Source: Monoraphidium neglectum
Lineage: Eukaryota > Chlorophyta > Chlorophyceae > Sphaeropleales > Selenastraceae
Length of the DNA: 38,838 bases
Reading direction: 5' to 3'
NCBI RefSeq assembly: GCF_000611645.1
Contig: NW_014013482.1
Span: forward strand, 1-38,838
Shown here: positions 1-9,549 of the stretch, piece after piece
Layout: each line of letters opens with the position of its first letter
Numbering within the stretch: the stretch's first letter is position 1
Notes under the pieces: model-generated
Seen by the model: only the letters and a program-made list of their open reading frames with translations
Databases searched by the model: none
What the model was told of the DNA's origin: nothing
Program-made: the position numbers and the translations under genes

Positions 1-396
1 GGGGGGTGTAGGTTGGGGGTCGGGGCCAGGTTGCTTGGTCAGCGCACCAGCAGGATTGAAGGCAGGGAGCAGCAGTCAAGCCCAGGGCCGCGCGCGGCGT
101 CCCTCGCACGTGTCGCAGCGCGCGCGCCGCCCCTCCCGCCGATCGCCGCCCTCGCGCCTCTGCCGCTGCTCGCCCGGCCCCCTGGCATATTGTGCGTTGG
201 CGCGCTGCCTTGCGGCAGAGAACCTCTGCTCTGCTCTGCATGGAACCTGACCGCGTCGACCACCCTGCGTCCCCCCCCTTCAAAGCTCCGTGCCGACAAC
301 CAATCCGATCAAAAGCGGTTGACCTGGCAATCGCCGCTAGCGAGACCCCGGGTCCCGCTGCAACGCCGCTGTCTCTCGGCCCTCGACCGCCCGCAG
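1..396. other. Unassigned upstream part of the DUF1640 gene
   Basis: GC-rich sequence upstream of the first exon I can support. It probably holds intron and earlier exons of the DUF1640-type gene that starts before the window. An acceptor-like CAG ends at 396, and a pyrimidine-rich stretch precedes it. No exon here could be tied to the family by motif, so none is called. Confidence 0.4.
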
Positions 397-762
397 GAGG
401 TGAATGAGCTCAAGGCTACTGTTGAGAAGGCCAAGAATGACATCATTAAGACCACCATCGGAGTGCTGGGCACGTTCTCCGCGGTCGCGTTCACGGCGAG
501 TCGCGCGCCCTGGCGAGGGGCCGGGGGGAGGGGGGGCGGTGTCCATGGCCGCGCCTTGCGCTTTCCAGTGCCGTCGCGCGCTTGGCGCGAGGGGCCCTGC
601 CCGTCGGCAGTGAAGGCAGCCAAGGTATTGACTACGCCTCCTGCTGCCGCGTGGCACTCGCGCGCTCTGCACTGCTGTGGCCAACCCTACCAGCTTCCCC
701 CCCTCCCCCGCCACTCCCGCCTCCCCTCCTTGCAGATCAGCCGCCTGTTGACGATGCAGTGA
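397..762 (+). CDS. DUF1640/CCDC90-type mitochondrial membrane protein, C-terminal exons (partial)
   Basis: Last two exons of a gene that begins before the window: 397-495 (33 codons) and 736-762 (8 codons plus TGA). The joined C-terminus reads EVNELKATVEKAKNDIIKTT, then a hydrophobic helix IGVLGTFSAVAFT, then ISRLLTMQ and stop. This coiled coil followed by one C-terminal membrane helix is the pattern of the DUF1640 family (FMP32, CCDC90, MCUR1-like), which are mitochondrial inner-membrane proteins. The family role is inferred from that pattern only; the N-terminal part is not visible. The intron 496-735 appears to use a GC donor (ACG|GCGAGT) and a CTTGCAG acceptor, phase 0. A GT donor six bases upstream of a cleaner helix is possible but would shorten the membrane segment. 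The coiled coil and helix are typical in length for the family end. Confidence 0.6.
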   Translation, partial: EVNELKATVEKAKNDIIKTTIGVLGTFSAVAFTASRAPWRGAGGRGGGVHGRALRFPVPSRAWREGPCPSAVKAAKVLTTPPAAAWHSRALHCCGQPYQLPPLPRHSRLPSLQISRLLTMQ

Positions 763-1003
763 CCGCGCCGCGCCGCGCTGTGCGCCGCGCTCCCGCATCC
801 TCTTTGTGTGTTGAGCAGGCCGGTCAAGGCCTACCGCCCCGGGTTTGCTCATTCGTTGGTCCACTTGTTGGGGTTCAGGGCTTCTTTTGCTTGCGTCCAC
901 GCACCTTGAACCCACACTCTCCAGCCCCACAGGTGCCAAACGCGCCCGCCCCATGAGGTCGCTCGGCCACGCACCCCCGATTTGGTGTCACCCTTCCCAC
1001 CAT

Positions 1004-1008
1004 TGTAA
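1004..1008 (+). promoter_or_regulatory. Poly(A) signal TGTAA of the DUF1640-type gene
   Basis: TGTAA is the usual green-algal polyadenylation signal. It lies about 240 bases after the TGA at 760-762. Confidence 0.55.
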
Positions 1009-1181
1009 CCCCTAGGCCTGCGTTGCCGTGCGCCCTGTTTCTCACCCCATGCCTGGCAGCACGCAAGGGCCTCTGAGCGGAGGCCCTGTTGAGTCATGAT
1101 TAGTCACCCTGGGTCCCAGGCGGAAGGCGGGGTGATGGAACCGAGGCTGCACCTTGCAGGGTGCCAGGGGCAGTGCTCTGC

Positions 1182-1186
1182 TTACA
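1182..1186 (-). promoter_or_regulatory. Poly(A) signal TGTAA of the HA-domain gene
   Basis: TTACA on the plus strand reads TGTAA on the minus strand, about 470 bases downstream of the minus-strand stop at 1652-1654. Confidence 0.5.
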
Positions 1187-1651
1187 TTCAAGCCAGCAGT
1201 GAGATGCATCCTACTAGGCAGGTGCCGAGCGGCCAATAAGCCGTCCCCTCACACTCTCTTGCAGAACACAAAAGGCCCCTAGCGCCGAGCAGCGGCGCCG
1301 GGGTCCGGCCCCCTCAAAACAGCCTCGGGCAGTGGTATACACGCAACGGCCTCTTGTTTCGCGACGACAGGGAAAAAGCAATCGGGGAAGAATCAGGAGC
1401 TACTGCAGGTGTGGCAGTGGCCCGCAAGGTACCAGCTGGCTGGTCCCAAGGCGGCAGGGCGAGGACGGAGCACGGAGAATCAGGAAAAACGGGAACCCAG
1501 GGAATTCAGTGGGCCCAGGGCTGGGGGGCGAGCGCAGCATACAGGGGGTGGGGAGGGGCGCGCCATGGGCCCAGGCGCCGCGGCCTGGGGGCGTATCGAC
1601 GCGGCCGCGCTGCGTCGGCGCCTGCAGCCACGCCCCAAGCCTGCTGCCACC

Positions 1652-3091
1652 TCAGTGCCCCTCCGCTAGCCCCTCATCGTCGCCGCCGCCGCCGCCGATG
1701 CCGCCGCCGATGCCCCCGCCGCCGCCGCCGCCGCCGCCGCCCATGTCCTCGTCTCCGGTGCCGCCGCCGCCGCCGTCGCCGTCCGGCCCGTCATCGTCAT
1801 AGCCCCCCTCCCCGTCGTCGCCGCCGTCCCCGTCACCCTGGTCGTACCCGCCGTCCCCGTCGCCGCCCTCCTCCCCGTCCGCGCCATCGTCCCCCTGCTC
1901 CGAGCCGCCGCCCATGTGCGCGCCGCCCGAGTGCGAGCCGCCGCCGAGCCGCGCCGCGGGCCCCTTGACGGCGAGCACGATCCCTAGGCGCTCCCTCTTG
2001 TCGTCGGGCAGGCTGCCATCCTTCATCTTGCGCTGCTGCTGCGCCAGCCAGAAGCACATCTGGCGCTCCTTGTCCTCGCCGGTGCGGCGGGGGCGGTGGC
2101 CGTGGGTGCGCACAAAGTGGAGCAGGTTCTGGTATTTGGTCTGGGGAGGTGGGGCAGGGATTGGTGCACAGGGGTGGTTTGAGGGGGTGGTGATCAAGAG
2201 GGGTGGTTGTACGCCTGGGGGACACTCCCAGCGGTCTGGCGGCATGCTAGATGTGACGGCGGCCTCCGGGGCTGGGGTTGAGCCCCGTCTCTGGCGCTCG
2301 TCTCCGCACCGCCTGCCTAGAGCCACACTGCGGCCCCAGGACTGGCTGCAGGCTCCGCCTGTCCACGCCCTCCCAAACACCTGCAAAGCGGCAGGCGCAG
2401 CCCCCGCCACCCCGCGCACCTCCCACGTCGCGTCGCGCTCCTTGTCGCGCGCGCTCTGCCCCCCGCCGCCCCCCATCCCGCCCGACGGCCGCGGCTTCCG
2501 CGCGCGCGGCGCGCCGCCGGCCGCCGCGGCGGGCGGCGCGCCAAGCGGCTCCTCCTTAGCTGTGTAGGGCGTGCCGTCCTCGTGGACGCGCGTGAACAGG
2601 TCTTTCGCATCTTTGACCAGAAACACGGGCCGCCCCGGCTGCCCCGCGCCGTACACGGCCTCGCCGCCGCCGGGCTCCGCGGCGCGGACGTGCAGCGGGG
2701 CGCGCAGCTTGTCCGCCACCTCGTTGTACACCACCTCGCGCACGGCCTCCTTGCCGCCGGTGTGGAAGGCCTTTTCGAGGGGACCAGGGTTTGGTGGGGA
2801 GGGGAGCATGGATGAGGGGTCGCATTCATCGGGGGCAGCGGCGGCAGAGGCTCGAAGCATGCAGCGAGGTTTGGGATCCACCATAGGAGGTTGTGGGCGC
2901 GGCCGTCCACTGGCGAGCCCCCGGCCGGCCACTGGCGAGCCCCCCACGCGCCGCGAGAGCCCCAGCCACGCGGGCGGCAGCATCGAGGTTGCGGTAGCCG
3001 GCATGCCCACCTCGACGATGCGCTCAGGCATCGCATCAGCGAGCTGGTCCGATGACACCCCCAGCAGCTCGAAAAAGTTCATGGACATCAT
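1652..3091 (-). CDS. Helicase-associated (HA) domain protein with Gly/Asp-rich tail
   Basis: Three exons on the minus strand: 3091-2948 (48 codons), 2770-2420 (117 codons) and 2140-1652 (162 codons plus TGA). Both introns are phase 0, giving about 327 residues. The splice 2420/2140 joins ATWE to TKYQNLLHFVRTHGHRP and so completes an HA domain (Pfam Helicase-associated type): Trp-Glu start, Phe-Val-x-x-His-Gly-His core, then CFWLAQQQRKMKDGSLPDDK. In other proteins this domain follows DEAD/DEAH helicases or occurs as tandem repeats in algae and bacteria. Here it is single and no helicase core is present. The last 90 residues are Gly, Asp and Glu rich, encoded by (CCG)n-like repeats at about 1680-1745. 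The sequence RRAFHTGG at the first splice resembles a mitochondrial presequence cleavage region, which is only a hint. ATG 3091 is followed by a second ATG at 3088; upstream exons cannot be excluded. Nucleic-acid binding is the likely role by family. Confidence 0.68.
   Translation of the reverse strand: MMSMNFFELLGVSSDQLADAMPERIVEVGMPATATSMLPPAWLGLSRRVGGSPVAGRGLASGRPRPQPPMVDPKPRCMLRASAAAAPDECDPSSMLPSPPNPGPLEKAFHTGGKEAVREVVYNEVADKLRAPLHVRAAEPGGGEAVYGAGQPGRPVFLVKDAKDLFTRVHEDGTPYTAKEEPLGAPPAAAAGGAPRARKPRPSGGMGGGGGQSARDKERDATWEVRGVAGAAPAALQVFGRAWTGGACSQSWGRSVALGRRCGDERQRRGSTPAPEAAVTSSMPPDRWECPPGVQPPLLITTPSNHPCAPIPAPPPQTKYQNLLHFVRTHGHRPRRTGEDKERQMCFWLAQQQRKMKDGSLPDDKRERLGIVLAVKGPAARLGGGSHSGGAHMGGGSEQGDDGADGEEGGDGDGGYDQGDGDGGDDGEGGYDDDGPDGDGGGGGTGDEDMGGGGGGGGGGIGGGIGGGGGDDEGLAEGH
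1680..1745. repeat. (CCG)n-like coding repeat, polyGly in the HA-domain protein
   Basis: Imperfect CCG triplets that read as a Gly run near the C-terminus of the minus-strand gene. Confidence 0.8.
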
Positions 3092-4077
3092 CCCGGTCGT
3101 CAGCAGGCGGCCGCGCCTGCGGCGTCGGCCGCGCTATGCGCTGCGAAAAGCTGCGAGGAGGACCCTGCTCCTCGCGTGCGCCCGTGGCTGGGCGGGGCCG
3201 GCGGCGCCGCCTGGCCGCGGCGACGGCAGCGTTGCTGGCACTCAACCTCAAGGCTGCGATAAAGCATGTCACAGCGTTCAAGCGGCCCGGAGTGGGGGTT
3301 GTGGACGCGGGAGGCTTTGCGAGGCGGGGTGCGGGCGGCGCCACGCCACTGCGCCCGCGACGACGCAGCAACGGTGCAAGTTGCCACGAGCAGTGACACG
3401 CAAGCAAAGCTTATAGATGCGTCTGACTTGCGCATGCTGCTGGCACACCACATCGTGCGGCCAGCACCTCGTCGCACCTTTCTGGCACCTCGCTGTCCCT
3501 TGCCCCCTTAGACGAATGCAAGCGGATTAATGCTACTTTTCGTGATATAAGGGCGCTCTTCAGGCGCCGCAGGCCCCGGCGCGCTGCCAGAGAGTGCTCC
3601 GTGCTCCTCCAGATCTGTCGGGCCGTCACAAAGGAGCGCAAAACAGTCTCGATAACTTGATATGAATTAATCAGTACGGCGCGCACGTGTGAGCTCTGCT
3701 AGAGTATTTGCGCCCACGAATTCAATCATTGAACAAGGATCGGCGCTCATGCACCCGGATGAATTTGTCACCTGCGTTGTTTGATCATGACCTTACATCC
3801 ACGTCTTTCTGCACCACCGCTCAGAGTGCACCCAGATCACACAGACTCAATTTGAAGGGCTCACATTCTCCACACTTCTCGCTGCTGCCCACCTTTAGAG
3901 GCTCGATACTTTCGACAGCTATCTGAAACAGGCTTCTAGCAGACAAGGCCAGCGGATCGACACAGGGGTTGGCAAAAAGGCCCAACAGCACTCGCTGCTC
4001 TAGCCGCACAGCGGCTCATCAGGGAGCGGCGGCAGGCGCGTCGCTCGCCCATTTGGGCGAGGGGAGGAGGGGCCAGG
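3092..4077. other. Divergent upstream region between the HA-domain and MYND genes
   Basis: No gene seen. GC content falls between about 3500 and 3900, which fits promoter and 5' UTR sequence for the two divergent genes. Early non-coding exons of either gene could lie here. No core promoter motif stands out. Confidence 0.45.
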
Positions 4078-5328
4078 ATGGCAACCAGCCTTGAGAACCG
4101 CCAGTATTTCCCAGCTTTCGCCGAGCTGCCTATAGTAGACGAGTTCTTGGTGAGGGGCGGCTGGATCCGCAGGGCAGGCGGCGGCGCGGAGCGCACGGGC
4201 GCGGCGGCCCTTCGCATGCAGCCTCTGGCCGGTGGGGGCGGCCCGACGCCTTGCGATGCCACAGGCCGTCTGCAACACCGAGTCGTGGAGGCCCATATGG
4301 GACCTTGCTGCATCCCGACGAAATGCGTGACTCGGGTGCCTGCGCAGTGGCCTCCCATGCTTGTGGGCTGCGCATGCGCCTCAACACAGCCGCAGAACAC
4401 ATGCATGCATGCGCGCGCACCCAAAACACACGTCAAAAATTCATACAGTACACATACATTTACAACCCATGGCCCTGCGTCAGGATCCGAATTACTATGT
4501 AGAGGTGGCGGGTGGCGGCATCTACCCCATAAAGACGTGGTGCTTCTTCGCAGAGATCGTGGACGACTCCCTCAGCCAGGTGCGACGGGCCACGATAAAG
4601 CGGCAGCGTCTGCTTGACCTTTGGCGGCGTGTGTGCGCGGTGGCGGCCGTGCGCGCACGCATGTGTGTGTGTGTGTGTATTTGTGTGTGTGTGTATTTGT
4701 GTGTGTGTGTATGTGTTTGAGTGAGGGTGTTGGTGTGTACGGGGAGGGGGCCCCATGAGGGCGTGCGAGGGCCTGTGAGGGTCGTCGTGCTAGACAATAG
4801 GTGCATGTGGCTGCCGCATGGGGGCCGCAATCCCCTGGCCGCCGTGGGCGGGGGAGCTGAGATGGGAGGCGTGTGGGCCGCCGGCCTCCAAGCAGCCGAG
4901 GGGCGGGCTTGCATTGGGCATGCGCGTTGTCGGGATGGGGCGCCAGGCCGAACCTGGCCATGCGAGGTTTGACAGTGGCACACAGGCATCACCCCTGCCG
5001 TCGGTGCCCATCGAGACGGGCACGCCTACACGCAGCCGTCGGCAACCACAAACACAGCCCCCTCTGCTTCACCATTCCATCATCCCTTGAACCCACAACT
5101 GCCTGAAACCGCCACCAACCGCCACCAAACGCTGCCCTGCCCCCAGATGCCCGAGTTCTTCAACCGATGCGAGGTGCGTGACATCACCGGGGAGACCGCC
5201 AGCGTGCTGTTTGGCCTGGAGGGCGGGCCCATGGCGTTCAGGGACCTCACGTCTGGGGCCACCCTTTTTGTGCGCTACGCCAGCAAGTGCTACTTTTCAG
5301 ACCTCGCGACACAGGTGGGCAAGGGGCG

Positions 5329-5396
<68 letters not shown>

Positions 5397-6015
5397 GTGC
5401 CGACGTGGGTAGGCGGTTGCATGGGTATGTCTGCTTGTGTGTGTATGTGTGTCTATGTGTGTGTACGGGAGACGCGCGTAGGTGGGTTGTGTTTGCGCAC
5501 ATTGGACGAGTGCGTTTTTGGGCTGGTTCGGGCTTTGTCATGGCTGTCCACGCACGTGGTGCGTATGCGCATTGTTTGAGTAGGAGCTGATCTGCAGATT
5601 GGCGCCTGAAGGAATGCAGCGCAACCGCTCCCTCCGCCCCTCCACTGACACCCCTGACAATTCTCCCCCAACCACCACCCTGCCTGTCACCCCCCTCCCA
5701 CCCTGCCCCCCCCCCCAGGTTCTCAAGGTGGAGGACCTGTCCATGGTCAAGGTGGTGCAGGCCCCCCTCGACCTGCTGCTCTCACTCTCACAGTACTACT
5801 GGGACAGATCGCGCTGCGCGGCCTGCCGCCGCCCGCTGGCCGCCGCGACGGCGACGCAGTGGTGCGCGCGCTGCGGGGCGGCGGCGTACTGCGGGGCGGA
5901 GTGCAGGGCGCGGCACGCGCCAGACCACGGGGGCCACTGCCACCTGTGCTTCGAGCTGAGCGCGGTGCTGTCCATTGACTTTGACCGGTACGTGGAGCCG
6001 GTGCCCTTCCGGTAG
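4078..6015 (+). CDS. MYND zinc-finger protein with N-terminal beta-rich (OB-like) domain
   Basis: Four phase-0 exons: 4078-4149 (24 codons), 4484-4579 (32), 5147-5314 (56) and 5719-6015 (98 plus TAG), giving 210 residues. Residues 25-135 carry the pattern EIVDD ... VRDITGETASVLFGLEG ... GATLFVRYASKCYFSD ... VLKVEDLSMVKV. This is a beta-rich block seen before MYND fingers in fungal and algal proteins; an OB-like fold is my inference. The C-terminus has a MYND finger: CAAC, then CARC, YCGAEC and HGGHC, with all eight Cys/His ligands. The usual Trp before the last ligands is replaced (ARHAPDH). MYND fingers bind proline-rich partner peptides, so a protein-interaction or regulatory role is likely; the partner is unknown. 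The start ATG at 4078 is followed at once by a good donor (TTCTTG|GTGAGG). Introns 2 and 3 carry long TG repeats. Confidence 0.85.
4661..4717. repeat. (TG)n microsatellite in intron 2 of the MYND gene
   Basis: TG dinucleotides interrupted by two TATT blocks, located in the intron 4580-5146. Confidence 0.9.
5331..5390. repeat. Perfect (GT)30 microsatellite in intron 3 of the MYND gene
   Basis: Thirty uninterrupted GT units starting 16 bases after the exon 3 donor, followed by degenerate GT sequence to about 5465. A length-variable site is likely. Confidence 0.95.
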
Positions 6016-6940
6016 CAGCAGGCAGGCACCCAAGGGGGCGGACGTTGCGGCCGAAGGCGGCACACTCTGTCAACAAGTGTGTCCCACGCGGGCGGCGCCC
6101 GCGGCGTGCAGGCACGCGCGTGCACGCACGGCCGCCTCCGGCGCTCCACCCGTGTGAGGCGGGGGCCCTTTAGCAAAACCATGATCCTTTCTTGATGCAC
6201 TGCATTCCTTTGCCCCGGCCCCTGCCCCCGTGGTCGGCTAGCCATTGCCGGCCGCCCTCCAGACAGCCGGCACTGCTCGGTGAATCGGCCGCGCGATCTC
6301 TGCGTGCGCCACTGCAACCACTTCCGTGATGTCGCCTCCCGCATACATTCCGCTCTACAACCGCCGTGCTGGTCCCGCCATCTCATTCGCCCGCGCGCAT
6401 GCATCTGCTGCGCCGTTGCTCGTGCCGCCTGCCACTGTAAGGAGGAAAGGCGAGAGCCCGCTGCTATCGTCCCCGTTTGCGTGTCCCACGCAGCTGCCAG
6501 GGATTGGTCAACGATTGCGGACCGAAGTTTTGGGTGGTACGCTGTGGGCGATACACAACTGGCTGCTCAGGCGGGTGGAAAAAGCAGCCCGTACAGTGGC
6601 ACATCGTGCGTGTACCTAGACCCTTGTGCTGGCACACGCCGTGCGCCTGAACGTGACCATGCGAGCCACCACCAGCAAGACGATCGTCCATGAAAACATA
6701 TACCGGAGCTTATCAACACGGAGCGACGCGCATGAGATGGCAAGCGATGCGAAACCTGACAATGAACGGTTCATGTGCAGGCCAACAACCAGCCATCCAG
6801 CAATACATCCTGCACAAGTGTTGGCTTATGATCACCACCTCAGCACGCCGCTTGACTCACCCCAGGAGTGAGGGGCTGGGAGGTGCGTGTACGGCATGGA
6901 CATTAGCGATTGCGTCGCTGCGTGCGGGCCGCAGCCAGCC
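6016..6940. other. Convergent 3' region of the MYND gene and the YABBY-like gene
   Basis: No gene supported. The MYND gene's 3' UTR runs to the TGTAA at 6436-6440. The remaining 500 bases should contain the 3' UTR of the minus-strand YABBY-like gene, but no minus-strand TGTAA was found, so that gene's end is less certain. Confidence 0.45.
6436..6440 (+). promoter_or_regulatory. Poly(A) signal TGTAA of the first MYND gene
   Basis: TGTAA about 420 bases after the TAG at 6013-6015. Confidence 0.5.
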
Positions 6941-8462
6941 TCACCCAACCCGCCGCGTAGGGGCCGGTGGCGCTGGGCCCTCGGTTGTTATAGGCGCGCG
7001 CACCCACCTGGCTCCCTCCCCTGCCGCGTGGGTCGTCACTGCAGGGCTAGGTCTTGCAGCCGCGTCCGCCGGGGCCGGTGCTGCGACGGGGAAGGAGCTG
7101 GCGCGCGGCAGCTGGGGCGGGGGCGCCATCGAGGGCGTTTCGCCCGTGACAGGCGCCCAGCCGGCCGGCAGCGACGCGCCCCTCAAAGCGGTGACGCCCG
7201 CCACCGCGCCACCGCCGGCAGCGATGTCTGCCTTGCCGCTTGGCGGCGGCTGAATGGCAGGCGCGGTCACAAGTGTTGCCTCCGGGGCCGCCGCTGACGG
7301 TGCCTTTTCGACCTGCATCCGGCCGCACGCTGGTGATGGTGAGGGTTCGGCGCCGCTGATCGAGACCTCGTGCAGCCCTGTGGGCGACGCGAGCGCGAGG
7401 GCGCTGAATGCGATGCTCGGCGGCCCCTCCCGCGACCGCGGGCCGGCGCTCGGGTCGGCCGACCACCAGGCGGGAGCCGCCGCAGCCTCGGCAAAGGCCG
7501 CGAGCCCCGCGGCCGTTGCGGCAGCCACGACGACGTCCGCGGCGCCCGCCGTCGACGAGTGGGAGGGAGACGCCCGCTGCTGGGCCGCTGCTGCTGGCGG
7601 CGCAGCGGACGGAAGCGGAGGAGACCCCGAGGCCTCCGAGGGGCTCTGGAACAGCGGCAGCCAAGGGGCGCGCTGCTGATGCAGCGATGGCGACGGCGCG
7701 CGTCGCAGCGCTGCTGCTGGCTGCGCCGCCAGCGGTTGCAGCGGCGGCGGCTGCTGGGTCTGGGTCTGGGGCTCACACTGCGCGGCGGCCCACTGGGCCC
7801 TGAGGCGCGGCAGGACGGGGTCCAGCTCGTCGGTGGCCGTGGTGGCGGCGGCCGCCGACGAGGGCGTCGCGGGGGCCGAGGGGGAGGGCCTGGGCGCCTT
7901 GTGCGGCCGGGAGCCGTCGGGCAGCTGCTGGGTGTCTGGGATGGTGGGGTGGTGTCGGTGGAACGGAGGAAGGGGGGCAAAGGCACAGGAGGTATGGATG
8001 CCGCTGGAAAGGTTTGGGCTTTCGCTCGTCAGAGGGGCGTCGGCATAGTGCATACAAAAGCAGCCGCAATGCTGGCCCTGGAATGGCATCTGTGAGGGCG
8101 TTGCCGAGCAGCCAGCACTTGCAGCTTGGGAAGGGCGGCACTCTGAAGGCGTCCCACCTTTGGTACCAGCGGCCACCAGGGGGCGCTTGCGCCCATCGTC
8201 ACCCGTCATTGCAGGCGGCAGAAGGCTGGCGCCGCCTGTCGCTCCAGCAGCAGGCAGCAGTGCTGGGATCATGGGCGCATTGCTGCTGACAGCGCGGTCG
8301 TCGATGCACAGCCCTGCCGGGGCGCCGCCGGCGGCGCTGCGGGGGAACAGGGGTGGCAGCTGCATTGAGGGCTCCAGCGGCCACAGGGCGTTGCAGCCTT
8401 GCAAGGAGGAGGTCTGCTGGTGCTGTAGCAGCACCCCCTGCTGGAAAAACGCTTGCTGCTGC

Positions 8463-8515
<53 letters not shown>

Positions 8516-9085
8516 CTGCTTCTGCTCCTGCTGCTCCTGCTGGTGCTGGTGCTGATGTTGCTGTGCAGCGGCAGCGAATGCACGCTGCACGGCAGCCTGA
8601 CGCATATGCAAGGGGAGTGTTACGGAGAGTATCCTGCGGCGAGCGTCGGGGAGGTGACAGGCTTCAGGATGCTTTGATGGCGTCACACAAGGATTGAGAC
8701 CTGGGCGTTTGTTGCCCCTGCTGTTGCTTGGACCAGTGCAGGCACTAGAACTGACTCTCGTGCGACCCAGTAAGGAACAGTGGCTCTGCCGCACTCACTT
8801 GTTGCAGCAGGCGCAGACCACCTGGACCTCAGTGGTGCCGCACAGCATTACGTCATCCGGCACTCGGGACTGCAGGAGTGCATGGCGGGGAGGACCAGCC
8901 GTCACGAGCCTGGGGTATGACGCACGCCAAGCTGGATGGGCCGACGGGCAGCAGGACGCATGCTGTCCCCCTTGCCAATGTACCCGTTCAACCGCTGCCT
9001 TTCCATGACATGCCCAAATTATTTTGCCACTGCGCACCCTGAGCGTCGCACCGCAGCCCAGGCACGCCACTCTGATGGCCTGCAT
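6941..9085 (-). CDS. YABBY-like C2C2 zinc-finger protein with Gln-rich and Ala/Pro/Ser-rich tail
   Basis: Four exons on the minus strand: 9085-9038 (16 codons), 8869-8799, 8633-8158 and 7935-6941 (TGA 6943-6941). All phases match. Exons 1-3 together build a zinc finger: CLGC, then GATLRSRVPDDVML, then EVQVVCACC, then NKILSV. The order C-x2-C, Leu, Val-Pro, Val-x-Val, C-x2-C, Leu-Ser-Val is that of the YABBY zinc finger of land plants. An LSD1-type finger is the main alternative. Residues from about 58 are a polyGln run from (CAG)n at 8456-8549, then low-complexity Ala, Pro and Ser over some 480 residues. The YABBY HMG-like second domain was not found. Nuclear regulation is an inference from the finger and the Gln-rich, activator-like tail. 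ATG 9085 is the only start in frame with the first CxxC. The last donor could be 8158 (AAAG|GTGGGA) or about 30 bases further in; both keep the frame. The C-terminal end is the least sure part. Confidence 0.6.
8456..8549. repeat. (CAG)n coding repeat, polyGln in the YABBY-like protein
   Basis: CTG on the plus strand, CAG in the minus-strand gene. The purest part gives 16 consecutive Gln codons. Confidence 0.92.
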
Positions 9086-9549
9086 CGGATTCAACGCCGC
9101 GAGGCGGGGCGGCCGCGACGCGGAGGGCTGGCGTCGTTCTGAGCAGCTACGGGCAGCGCAGCCACCCTAAATATGAGTTTTTTGCGCACTAAAGGCCACG
9201 GCAGTTGCCATTTTCGATCCAAGGTGCTCGACGCCAATGGGTGCCACGGCGGTCACTTGCAACCGGCGGAGCAAGCAGCACTTGTGTATAAGGACTGCGT
9301 TGCAAAACAAAAACCTCAATAATTGCTTAAATTCACGCGTCGAACGATCGGAGCTGCAGGGGATACACTGTGACAGTGCAGTGATGCTTGTCACACTGCA
9401 GCACCAATATGTACCGAGTTTGACCCAGACGTTTATAAACGATCGAGGCTTGAGACCAATACTGTTAAGGAAGCCTGTGCAGTCCCACATAGTCCAGCGC
9501 GCCCCCCGATCCGTCTCCCGCCATCGCTGTCGACAACAGCTCAGCGGCC
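9086..9549. promoter_or_regulatory. Shared divergent promoter region of the YABBY-like gene and DNAAF11
   Basis: The two start codons lie 464 bases apart on opposite strands. A TATAAA sits at 9434-9439, about 110 bases before the DNAAF11 start, and may be its core promoter. GC content is lower than in the flanking exons. No gene is seen in this stretch. Confidence 0.4.

Larger units (their letters stand above)
763..1651. other. Convergent 3' untranslated regions of the DUF1640 and HA-domain genes
   Basis: No gene seen. The stop of the plus-strand gene (762) and the stop of the minus-strand gene (1652) face each other. A TGTAA signal on the plus strand (1004-1008) and one on the minus strand (1182-1186) divide the space into two non-overlapping 3' UTRs of about 260 and 480 bases. 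Confidence 0.6.

Noticed and set aside
6941..9085. LSD1-type zinc finger as the identity of the N-terminal finger
   Set aside because: The spacing between the two CxxC pairs is 23 residues and the Val-Pro, Val-x-Val and Leu-Ser-Val positions fit the YABBY finger better. It remains the main alternative.
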